Assembly: GCA_015657535.1 (NCBI GenBank)
Contig: JADHZB010001903.1
Coordinates: forward strand, 18,717 to 68,420
Reading direction: 5' to 3'
Length of the DNA stretch: 49,704 bases
DNA from: Nephromyces sp. MM_2019
Lineage: Eukaryota > Apicomplexa > Aconoidasida > Nephromycida
Within the stretch, counting starts at the first letter, position 1, and each line of letters begins with the position of its first letter. This document shows positions 1 through 10,731 of this stretch, piece after piece. The notes below the pieces were generated by a model. It was given only the letters and a program-made list of their open reading frames with translations. It was not told the DNA's origin and made no database searches. Made by a program: the position numbers and the translations under genes.

Positions 1-74
<74 letters not shown>

Positions 75-93
75 ACACACACACACACACACA
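1..93. repeat. (AC)n microsatellite at the window edge
   Basis: An almost pure AC run with a single interrupting T, ending just before the acceptor of the first visible TyrRS exon. It belongs to a TyrRS intron, and the window (perhaps the contig) starts within it. Confidence 0.97.
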
Positions 94-104
94 ATCCTAA
101 ACAG

Positions 105-2024
105 TGTTCAGATATTTTCCAATTAGAGGCAGATATCTGCCAATTGGGGCTTGATCAAAGAAAGGTTAACATGCTTGCCAGGTAAAATATTGAATTATAT
201 GTGTACACACATACTTGTCATAATTAACTCTGTTTTTCATGATTTTGTTGATGTACACATTTAATCACACTTGACTATTTTCATACACATACACACACAC
301 GTATATCTACATATATATATATATGTGTAAACACTTTATTTAGAGAATATTGTGTAAAGAAAGGCATAAAAGATGTGCCTATAATATTGTCACACTCAAT
401 GTTACCAAGTTTGCACTCTATGGAAGATAAGATGTCTAAATCTGACCCTGATTCTGCTATTTTTATGGAGGATAATGAGGAGGTTAGTTTTATTACACAC
501 ACACACACACACTCTATATATATATATATGTATATCACGCACACACACACTATACATATATATATGTATATCACGCACACTATATATATATATGTTTATC
601 ACGCACACACACACTATACATATATATATGTATATCACACACACTATATATATATATGTATATCACGCACACTATATATATATATGTATATCACGCACAC
701 TATATATATATATATGTATATCACGCACACTATATGAATATATATATATATATTATATACATTATGATACATATACATTAAAACAACCTTTTTACCCTGT
801 GTGTGTGTGTGTGTACAAACAGACAGTAAATAGGAAAATAAAGAAAGCTTTCTGCCCTCCACAAAATGTTGATGATAACCCATGTATAAAATATATAGAA
901 ATGATTGTTTTCCCAATGCTTGATAAATTTGATGTATTTAGATCTGAGAAAAATGGAGGTAATTACACACACATTATCATACACACATTATCATACACAC
1001 ACTATCCTATACATATTACCATATACACATTAAAATATACATATTATCCTATACACAATATCTAATATGCATTACTATATACACATTATCATATACACAT
1101 TACCCTATACACAATACATAATATGCACTAGAATATAGCCTTCAATTTCACACAATCAAAAAATTCAACAAATTGAAATCAAACACACTCTACCTAGAAA
1201 CTCATATCCCAACACATACACATGACTACACACACACATGCACATACACACACACATACATACACACAAATTTTTTGTATAGGAAACCAAACTTATACTA
1301 CACTTGATGAATTGAAGACAGCATACATTGAAGGGCAATTACACCCAGCCGATTTAAAATCAAGTTTAAGCAAAGCTATAAATTTAATTATTGAACCTGT
1401 ACGAAACCATTTTCAGGTACACACACACACATTTTAAACACACACACACACACATTTTAAACACACACACACACCCATTTTAAACACACACACACACACA
1501 TTTTAAACACACACACACACACATTTTAAACACACACACACACACATTTTAAACACACACACACACATTTTAAACACACACACACACATTTTAAACACAC
1601 ACACGCACATTTTAAACACACACACACACACATTTTAAACACATATACACACACATTTTTAACATACACACACACACATTTTAAACACACACACACACAC
1701 ATTTTAAACACATATACACACACATTTTAAACATACACACACACACATTTTAAACATACACACACACACATTTTAAACACATATACACACAAATTTAAAC
1801 CTACACATACCCATCTTATATATACAAACACTCTTTATACACACAGCTCCCATAAACACACAATTGCGGTTTATACACACACATAAACATACACATATAC
1901 AGATTATACACAAACACATACACTTGACACACACACACATACACATTCACATACACATTTATAGACTAATCCTGAAGCAAAGAAACTTTTAAAGGAGATT
2001 TCAAGTTATAAAGTTACTCGATAA
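105..2024 (+). CDS. tyrosyl-tRNA synthetase, cytosolic type (3' half; 5' end lies before the window)
   Basis: Class I aminoacyl-tRNA synthetase that charges tRNA-Tyr with tyrosine. Spliced from exons 105-181, 344-482, 823-958, 1283-1416 and 1965-2024; phases 0/2/0/1/0 close exactly and give about 181 residues ending in YKVTR then TAA. Visible motifs are ADICQLGLDQRKVNML in the first exon, the catalytic KMSKSDPDSAIFMED loop in the second, then KAFCPP, EKNGGNQTYTTLDELK and HPADLK, which match the plant/protist TyrRS C-terminal half. Metazoan and fungal cytosolic enzymes have KMSSS instead. The Rossmann HIGH half is missing because the window begins inside a CA-filled intron. All four introns are loaded with simple repeats. 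Identity is firm; exon borders are inferred by eye from GT-AG and frame. Confidence 0.93.
495..760. repeat. composite CA/TA minisatellite in TyrRS intron 2
   Basis: About eight units of roughly 27-37 bp, each a short CA run (often CACGCACAC), then a TA run, then TGTATATCAC. Nearly every base step alternates purine and pyrimidine. It fills the intron between the KMSKS exon and the next exon. A (TG)8 run at about 799-814, near the acceptor, is complementary to the CA run at 495-512 near the donor. Confidence 0.9.
960..1270. repeat. degenerate ACACATTATC-type repeats in TyrRS intron 3
   Basis: Imperfect repeats of about 18-24 bp mixing ACACATTATC, CCTATACACA and CA runs. They occupy the intron 959-1282 from donor to acceptor. 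Confidence 0.7.
1419..1800. repeat. 22-bp CA + TTTTAAAC minisatellite in TyrRS intron 4
   Basis: Roughly 16-17 units, each a run of six to eight CA dinucleotides followed by the core CATTTTAAA, spaced about 21-24 bp apart. The array starts immediately after the donor of the exon ending at 1416, and the rest of the intron to 1964 is looser CA/TA sequence. The core is constant while the CA count varies between units. Confidence 0.93.
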
Positions 2025-2040
2025 ATATAACATCAAATAC

Positions 2041-2235
2041 ATCCACACACATGCATAATACACACCCACACACATGCATAATACACACCCACACACATGC
2101 ATAATACACACACACACACATGCATAATACACACCCACACACATACGTATAATATACACCCACACACACATACGTATAATATACACCCACACACACATAC
2201 GTATAATATACACCCACACACACATACATACTACA
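2041..2235. repeat. CACCCACACAC minisatellite, two unit types
   Basis: First about four units of ~20 bp (CACCCACACACATGCATAAT type), then about four units of ~27 bp in which ATGCATAATA is replaced by ATACGTATAATATA. The array starts directly after the TyrRS stop codon, within the probable 3' UTR. Confidence 0.88.
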
Positions 2236-2446
2236 CACATATGCATATATATATATATATATATATAATGTTTGTATATATTTTTTATTTCATATTTTTA
2301 GTAGACTTATATAGAAATTAATAATTACTTAATAGATTTTTAATTTGTTTTTATCTTTAATGTAATTTTCAATGAATTTAAATATTTTTAAACACATCAA
2401 AATATAAACGATTTGACATACACACAAACTTGAAAGATATAAAAAA

Positions 2447-2570
2447 TTGTGTGTGTGTATGTGTGTGTGTATGTGTGTGTGTGCGTGTGTGTGTATGTAT
2501 GTGTGTGTGTATGTATGTATGTGTGTGTGTGTGTATGTATGGGTGTGTGTGTGTGTGTGTGAGTGTATTG
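2447..2570. repeat. (TG)n/TATG array, complementary in type to the upstream CA array
   Basis: Runs of GTGTGTGT broken by TATG and a single GC step, ending in GTGTGAGTGTATTGGG. It is the reverse-complement type of the CA array at 2041-2235, about 210 bp away, so the two could form a long imperfect hairpin. Confidence 0.88.
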
Positions 2571-2853
2571 GGTAGGGGAGAAGAGTGTATCTGTATAGAT
2601 ATGTGAATATAAATTGGGGTAGGTGGAAGGGCTGGAAAAATGTGTATGTATAGATATTGATGTTACTTTGCCTGTGTGTGTGTGTCAGAGTATCTATAAA
2701 CATGTATAAGTGTTGGTGTGTTTACGTGTGCTGGAATGTGTATGCACATATAAACACATGTGTGCTAAGTGTGTATGTGAAAAAAATATATATACATGTA
2801 TATATAGTGCAAATATAGAGAGATATTTACTTATATGTATATGTGTTTGAAGA

Positions 2854-2946
2854 ATGAGTTTCGGCGATACAAATAAGTGTGTAAAATTGGACTTAAACTT
2901 AAGAATTTATGAGCTTCTAGAGTATATAAACAAATACACGCAATAA
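2854..2946 (+). CDS. possible 30-residue small ORF or orphan exon
   Basis: An ATG-to-TAA frame of 31 codons inside repeat-filled sequence. The peptide begins MSFGDTNKCVKLDLN and continues with an amphipathic, helix-like LRIYELLEYIN. Its composition is unlike the CA/TG repeats on either side and looks protein-coding. No family is recognised. It could be a small protein, a terminal exon of an unseen transcript, an upstream ORF or leader exon of D2HGDH, or chance. Confidence 0.25.
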   Translation: MSFGDTNKCVKLDLNLRIYELLEYINKYTQ

Positions 2947-3490
2947 GAAAATTGTTTTACATACATAAATACCAATGCCTATATTTGATATATAATAAAG
3001 AATCCATGTAATAACATTTACACACACACACATTAGTTAAAAAAATTAAGAAAAAACCAAAAATTCGACTACACACCTAAGCATATATTTTTTCTATATT
3101 TCCACACAAACACACACGCTTGCACATATACCAGTAAGATTACACGAGTATACACTATTAATATATCTCACACCCACACACACATATTTTAGATGTACAC
3201 ATAAGCATATTTTTCATGAGGATTACACATTTTTCCATAAACAAACATATGCACATATTACATAAAATTACATGAGTATGCACGAATACATATAACACAC
3301 ATACACATATATATATATATATATTTACACATACATACACACATACACTAGGTGTAACAAACATATTATATACCAAATTTATATATGAATCACCCAACAC
3401 GTATTTAAACACATTTAGAATCTTTAATACTTAAATAAATATCCAACACTCCTCCAAGATATATTTACACACATACACCTGATATCTAAG

Positions 3491-6400
3491 ATGTGTGCAA
3501 TGGCAAACATTTCCCGACATATCCACTCTTTCAAATCCACACACTTATTACCTCTGAGATATACAACACACACACCACTCAACCAACTCTTATTTACACA
3601 CACACAGATAGCCAAATACTATGTACCCAATTTTGAAAGGAATCCAAACTATGCCTCAGTAACTAACACAGATGTTGAGAAATTCAAATCATTTGTGGCG
3701 AATCCACAAACACAAGTTTTCACTGATTTTGATGATATTAAACCCTATATGACTGACTGGCGTAATACCTACCAAGCAAAGTCACTTCAACCACAGTACA
3801 CACACACACAAACCGCCGCCGTTTTCCCCCAAAACAAATATGAATTATCAGAAATACTCAAATACTGCAATGAACGACAGATTGCCGTCGTTCCCCAATC
3901 GGGGAATACAGGTGTGTGTGTGTATGGGGTGGAGAGGTTGTGTTTGAGCGTGTAAGAGTTGGGCAGCATGTGTTTGTTCGTGTAAGGGGTGAGGAGTGTG
4001 TGTATGTACAGGGGAAGTGAGTAGGAGATTTAGTATTCATTGTGGGAATCGAAAGTGTTGAGCCGTGTGTAGATGTGTGTAAATAGGGAGATAATGTGTG
4101 GGATTATGGAGGAAAAATAATATGTGTAAATTTTCCAAAACAGTGAGTAGGGGAGTTATACGTGTGTATGTGGCCAAGAGTATATTACATATGTTTTGAG
4201 TGGTATGTTACATGATTCTTATATAAGTGTACTACAAATATTTTTGTAATCTTTACAGGTTTGGTTGGCTCCAGTATACCCATGTTTGATGAAATTGTTG
4301 TAAATGTGTCAAAAATGAATAAAATCATTAATTTTGACCCTAAATCCGGTGTACTTGAGTGTGAAGCCGGCTGTATTGTACAAAATATAAATGATTTTTT
4401 AAACACACAAACACCCAAGTTCATGCTTCCCTATGATCTAGGATCAAAGGGTATTTGTAAAATTGGTGGGAATGTCGGAACAAATGCTGGTTTGTTTAGA
4501 AATTAGATCCACACACAAGCTATTTTTATTTATTTTTTCATGTGCTACTTTTTGAACTATACTTAGTATACACTATTTTAAAAACTGATAGAGGTCTACA
4601 TTTTTCACCTACACACACACACACATGGAACACACATATATATCAATATATATACATACACACAACTATATTACATTTTCTTTACACATAATATTAGGTG
4701 GCCTACTATTGGGTAGATATGGAAATTTGGCGGGAAATGTGTTAGGTTTGGAAGTTGTATTAGCAAATGGAGAAATACTTGATGCAACCAGTTACCTCAA
4801 GAAAGATAATACAGGTCTAAATGTGTGTAAATATTTAATAAATAAATCGCTTTACGAGTTGATTGTATATATTTAATTAATTCATAATCCTCTATTCTTT
4901 CTAATACATTTGATTTTGATTTATCTATATAAATTCAATCACTCAATTCAATTCTCTCATTTTAAATGTGTACGATTCCCCCTCNCCCCCCGCGCTCACT
5001 TTCTACGTCACAAACACACACACATACACACACACACACAAATCGCTACCCCACTCTTCTCAATAGGTTTCAAGCTCCACCAAATGTTTATTGGTGCAGA
5101 GGGAACATTGGGTGTCATTACAAAGGTTATAATACAGTGTGCAATAAAACCATCATCTATACAGACATGTATGTTTAGGTTTGAATCATTTCCAAAATTA
5201 TTAAATGCAATTATGCATTTTAAGAGGAAGATGTCAGATATATTGGGTAAGATTGAATATATAGACCACACAACATTACAAATGTGTATACAAAGGCTCC
5301 CACATGTAAAGGATATATTTAATAGGCCTAAAGAAGAAATAATGAAGGGTATGTATGAAATGGGACACCCTAACAATGATCAACATTATCTTATACTAGA
5401 AACACACGGTCAATGTGAAGAAACAGATTGTTCACGTATGAAAGAATTAGTTGAAGAATTTATTAATAAGGGTTATGTAGATGATGGTGTGTGGGCTGAA
5501 ACAGAAACACACAGGAAAGATATGTGGGTACTCAGAGAAGAACCTCCTCTAGCTCATTCTAAGATTGGGCCCACAATTTATTTTGATTTTACACTCCCTT
5601 TCTCTGATGATATGTATCAAGTTGTTACACATGCCAGGAATTTTATTAGTTAGTGAGGTGGCGGGGGGTAAGGAGGTGGATTGCATGTGTGTGTGGATTG
5701 TGTTGGAGTGAAATTGTGGAGGATTGTGTTTGGGTGGACTATGTGTGTGTACAGATTGTGTTGGAGTGGATTTAGGGTAAATTGTGTGTATGTGCGGATT
5801 GTGTTGGAGTGGATTTGGGGTGAATTGTGCGTGTGTGTGGATTGTTTTGTGTTGAGGATGTAGATTTTGTGTGTGTGTGGATTGTATTGGGGTGGGGATG
5901 TGGATAATATGTGTGTGTGTGGATTGTGTTGGAGTGTATATAAGATGAGTACTGCACTATACTAGTAGTTTGGATTTCTTAATGTTGTGCGAGCAATAAT
6001 GTTTATGATAAGCAAACCTGGGTATGAAATATTTCTAAAAGATAATTTATTTCAAAATATATCAACTTTTTTATTTCAATTTAAACTTAAAATATTTATT
6101 CTTGTGCGTATGTAAAATAAAATCAGATAACCCAGAAGAAGTGACTGTGGGTGCCTTAGGCCACCTTGGTGATGGCAATATACATATTTCAGCAACCTTT
6201 AAAAACATTGAACAACATAATAAATACATGGAACCTCTACAAACTAAATTATATGAATATATGAAGATTAAGGGTAAGTTTGTTAAAATGTGTGTGTAAT
6301 TAAATAACTAAGTAACTCCCTGTTTATATTATATATTTTTTTTTAATATATATCATTCTATCTTTTTTTTAAACGTATATATATATATCTATATCAAAAT

Positions 6401-6632
6401 ATGTGTTATTTATATAATATATATATATTTATCATCATCTATAATGATCTAACTTAATTAGCACATCTTATATAAAACATCAGGTGGTTCAATATCATCT
6501 GAACATGGTATAGGTGTTGAAAAGAAAGATTTTATAGGTGCATTTAGATCAAATGAATACTCTAATTTAGTCAAGTCTTTGAAGAAAACAATGGACCCAA
6601 ATCTAATTCTAAATCCATATAAATTATATTAA
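3491..6632 (+). CDS. D-2-hydroxyglutarate dehydrogenase-like FAD enzyme, probably mitochondrial
   Basis: FAD-dependent oxidation of D-2-hydroxyglutarate (or a related D-2-hydroxyacid) to the 2-oxoacid, usually in the mitochondrial matrix. Exons 3491-3911, 4259-4489, 4698-4814, 5067-5648, 6127-6273 and 6484-6632 give 548 residues. The PCMH FAD-binding domain shows [34 protein letters not shown] and LEVVLANGE, then [12 protein letters not shown]. The C-terminal lobe has [11 protein letters not shown] (metal-binding His) and [12 protein letters not shown], ending LILNPYKLY. All five introns are phase 1. The Arg/His/Ser-rich N-terminus resembles a mitochondrial presequence, but the start (3491, or the ATG at 3500) is uncertain. 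A CA run is translated as YTHTQT at about 3797-3814. Two presumed substrate-contact residues appear changed (see findings). D-lactate dehydrogenase is the main alternative. Confidence 0.9.
3912..4258 (+). repeat. TG-rich intron 1 of D2HGDH
   Basis: The (GT)5 run begins at the donor itself, so the microsatellite supplies the splice-site GT. It is followed by G-rich TG sequence to about 4080, then AT-rich sequence and a CTTTACAG acceptor. Confidence 0.8.
4607..5041. repeat. CA runs in D2HGDH introns 2 and 3
   Basis: CA runs at about 4607-4625 and 4655-4662 lie in intron 2 (4490-4697). A longer one at about 5010-5041 lies in intron 3 (4815-5066), just upstream of its acceptor and near an ambiguous base in a C run at 4985. 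The exon at 4698-4814 lies between them. Confidence 0.8.
5683..5935 (+). repeat. TG-rich minisatellite in D2HGDH intron 4
   Basis: About six imperfect units built on GTGTGTGGATTGTGTTGGAG, spaced about 40-50 bp. They start shortly after the donor of the 582-nt exon. The strand is G/T-rich, opposite in type to the CA runs of introns 2 and 3. Confidence 0.85.
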
Positions 6633-7203
6633 CAAAATGTTGTTAAATTTATCTTCTAAAGAGATAATAATAGAAACATATTATTTTGTGTTTAATTATA
6701 TTTTTTTTACTAGTATACAATCTTAATATCTTTTTTTTTATTCATTTCTATCTATTGTTCATTAGAGATTATTCAATCGTGTAACATTGTTTGATATATA
6801 ATAATTTTAATTTGTACGTTTTTGTAATATCGCCACCTCTCTTTTAAAAAAAGAAATTCTAAATTGACACATCTTAACAAACTCAATTTACTTAATATAT
6901 AACCTTTATATATTGTGAAAATACGCATTTAATAGTTTTTTTTTTCTAATTAATTTTATATAAATGATTATACTAGAAACAAATAGTATCTTTCTCAATA
7001 TCCTTTTATCTTTAATTTTCTAAATATGCTACTTTGTATTTCCATTATGAATATATATATATATATGTATATATATAAATACGCCAATCTTGACGAATCA
7101 TATTCTTGAATTATATATATTTGTAATCTTTAGATATAATCAGAATTGTTAAGTTTTCGGTGTGTTTTTAATTTTTTTTCGGGAGCATTGCATCTATTAT
7201 AAG

Positions 7204-7250
<47 letters not shown>

Positions 7251-9702
7251 TAGTACTCAAATAATTATCTTTTGTTCCCAGGATAAAAAGTATTTGAAAT
7301 AAAATTTTGTTGATTTTTTTTATACTTTTCTGGTTGATATAAAATAATTATTACTTTTAGGTATTTCAATAGGCTTTATAAAGATTCGAAATTGCACATG
7401 ATTTTCAATTTTAAAAATCCTATCAAAACATTTTTTAAATCAACAAAAATTTATATAGATAAATTTTTTATCTCACGTTGTTAAAACTAATTTTAAAAAC
7501 TTTATCTCTCCAATAGATTACATATAATTAATTAGGATTCTTATTTCAGATATTTGATAAATATACTTTAAACATATTAAGTATTACACAAGAGACGAAA
7601 AATATCAAAAAATTCTAATTGATAAAATTAAGTGTTTTGTATAATTGTTTATAGTTAAAAGCTCTAGATATTGATTTAATATAGAGAATTTCCAAATTTT
7701 GTAAAAAATATGAATGATTTAAGAATTACTTGTTATATTAGAATTAAAGAAATTGATAAAGAAAAGAATTGAAGTGAAATTATATATAATCATTTTGAAA
7801 AAGTACAATTCATAAATTACTCGTTATTACATAATTATATAAAATAAAAATTATAGTAAATTAAAATGGTTTCAATATAAAAATTATATAAATCAATGAA
7901 AATCAACATCTATCTGAACTGATTTAATTACTGGGTTATATATTTTATTATCCATAGTAATAATTAATTATAGAATACAAGCTTCAATATTTATAAAGAC
8001 TGCCTTGTGTTAATATTATGTAAAGTCTACTTATTCAGTTTAATAACTAATAGATTATTGATTTATAACTTATACTAAACACCTAAAAGAAGATTATTTA
8101 AAGTAATTTGTTATGTTCATTATCAAAAATGAACAATTAATATATCTAAACTGATTTTAGAGTAATTCTTTCAACAATAAGGTAAAAATTTGAAATTTCC
8201 AAAACTTTTTTTTAAGGTCATTTTTGTTACAGTTAATCATAAACTATATACATGTTAGATAAGTAAAGTAATAACATATTAAATATATATATTTATACAT
8301 ATATTTTTTTTTAACGGTTGTACATATATATATTAAGCAATAATATTCGATTCAAAAGCTATTCACATTTCAATATTTGCACAATGATACAAAAGATTTA
8401 TTTAGGCAATATAAGTCATATGTTATTGTAGTTTTGCGTCTTTATACTCAATAATTCCATGCTTCGCATATTTATATATCTAAATTGATTTGACAAATTA
8501 GTGCAGAAATTATCAAATAATTTAAACAAAGTATTGTGTTTTTGTCTTTGCTACATAGCCATGTGAGCAATGATAAATATATTTAACAGTTGTGAAAATA
8601 CTGATACATCACTCTTAAGGGTTTATACAGACCTAGCACAAAAATAAGAAAAATTATTCGTAACAACCTTACTTTTGAAATCCTTCCAAACAAAATCGGA
8701 GATATTTTGATTGTTAAATACGTAGTTACTTATTATCCTATTTTACTCAAAATATATTAACAATATAAGTTATCTAGTTTAACAATAGTCAACACGCTAG
8801 GGTGAGATTTGTGTGTGATTTTATAAAACGAAGCTATAAATTTACCTAAATCGCATTTCAAACAGTTATGTTTAATTGATTATCTCATTAGCTATAGCCT
8901 TGGCTGAGTATACTTACTTGTAACTATCGCTTTTGCATTAGCAATAGGGGTGAAAACTTTTCTAAGAAATTCTAAGTAGAAGTACATGTTTTTTTGCACA
9001 AATTTCCCCTATGGTTTTTAAATACATTGAAAATAGTTTTCAGAAAACATAATTAAAACATTTTTCCTTTGTGATCAGTCGACAAATCATAAAAATATAT
9101 CTGGCTATTTTAGGTATATGAGAGTTGAAGATTCCTCTTTCTTTTATCTAACTTGATCACATATTTTTTAGATAAAAACATGATTTACAATCAAACTTTA
9201 ACATCTCTCATATGCTACAACTTGTATATAAATTACATAATCCTTTTATTATATTTTACATATATTTAAAGATATCATTTCTGAATCAAATTTTAAGGAC
9301 TACATAAGTAAGAAAATTATAGCTCGAACTATTAAAAACATACATAATATATATATATATATTAGCATAATTATGTCTAAATACATTAAATTCACATCAA
9401 ATGGTATAATTAATGCTCATATTTTATTCAACCTAAGAAAAACTTGAGATGAAATAGACTTGTATCATAGCTCTACTTTGGTAGTAAATAGCTGAATTAC
9501 TGTAATTTAAAGCTACTTACGGCTGGTCTAAATTTAATATTCTTCTAAAATTATAAACAATTAAGAAACTTGTGTAGATTTTAACATAAAAAATTACATA
9601 AACAATATGTTATTATACTAGATTTATATACACATACATATATATATATAATACTTATTACTAACAATATATATAAACATACAACAAATATACTATAAAC
9701 AG

Positions 9703-9746
<44 letters not shown>

Positions 9747-10731
9747 TATAAAAGAACAATCACTCATATGTATAAAACAGTAACACACATATTACAGCAA
9801 CCTTGGAATCTATCACAAAAAAATATACAGTGATAACTGAAAACATGCTCCTGCCACTAGGTAGAAAATATGGTAAGAGATATATAATTAAGCTACATGA
9901 TTTATATACATATATATCGCTTTTCTATATCTAAAACTAGAAGTGAATTTTAAATCTCTACTCATTGAACTAACGGGTCAAATCTTCTAACAACTAGAAT
10001 ATAAATTTAAAGTGCTTAGAATAAAAGAAGAAAATTAGTAGTGCTTAAGATAATTAGAAATACACTTACAAAAGACAATAAATATTAGGAGTAAATGAAG
10101 ATTTTTTTCTGAATCGTAAAAATTGGATTTATAACAGAAATGATGTTAGACTTTTAAATTCCATGAATTCTTCTACTCAAATGATTCTCGTTAGTTTATC
10201 ATTTCATATCTTCTTTCCTCTACCTTAAATGTGAGGTGTCGTTATGTATATTTGTCCTACTCACATATAAATGAAAGCAGTTATTCTCTTAACTAATTCA
10301 CCTATGTTGACCAGACTCTTATTCTACCCTTTTGATAAAATCTCATGAATTTGAAGGTATGATTCATGCATGCAAGAAATGTACATAGCATTCATCACAC
10401 AATTAAACAAAGTTTTTCTATAATCAACTATATTTCTTGAATGTCATTCAAATTTGAGCTATAAGTTTGGGATTCCACTCAGTAAAGTTCTTGAAGAACT
10501 CAATGAAACTTTTAATTATTGTTCACATACTGCGTTTTTTGATGAACTTCGGCTCGTTCGCAATTCCTAGGCATTGAACACCGATCATTACTTATATTTT
10601 TTTGATAAAATAATTGATTATGAATCGATTATATCATGACACAACTCTTATTAGCTAACTATATTATGACACAAGTCATAATAGATAATTATATATTGAA
10701 CTACTATTTCTACCAAAACAAATTTTTCTAG
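6633..10731. other. 4.1 kb AT-rich stretch without a recognisable gene
   Basis: No sustained coding frame, tRNA or rRNA signature could be found on either strand. It is very AT-rich, with pure TA runs at about 7204-7246 and 9703-9742 and shorter ones near 7055 and 9348. A locally more GC-balanced segment at about 10480-10590, upstream of the next gene, might be promoter or UTR, but nothing specific is identified. Confidence 0.6.

Larger units (their letters stand above)
2025..3490. other. repeat-dominated intergenic stretch between TyrRS and D2HGDH
   Basis: Holds no recognisable gene apart from one 30-codon frame (listed separately). It carries a CA-based minisatellite at 2041-2235, a TG-based array at 2447-2570 and scattered CA and TA runs to 3490. 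Any D2HGDH promoter should lie here, but no defined element could be recognised. Confidence 0.75.

Noticed and set aside
281..740. Several long frames on both strands rich in THTH, IYIY and VCVC
   Set aside because: They are translations of CA/TA/TG repeats within TyrRS introns; only the KMSKS exon within them is real.
1440..1800. CRISPR-like array (short repeats at regular spacing)
   Set aside because: The spacers are CA repeats themselves, not unique, and the array lies in a eukaryotic intron.
1526..2321. Cys/Val-rich and His/Thr-rich frames over the minisatellites
   Set aside because: Repeat translation without any conserved sequence, in intron 4 and the 3' flank of TyrRS.
10480..10590. 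Possible small structured RNA (snRNA or 5.8S-like words)
   Set aside because: Compared by memory with U6, U4, U2, 5S and 5.8S; no ordered match or Sm site, and only a 4-bp stem (GAAC/GTTC).
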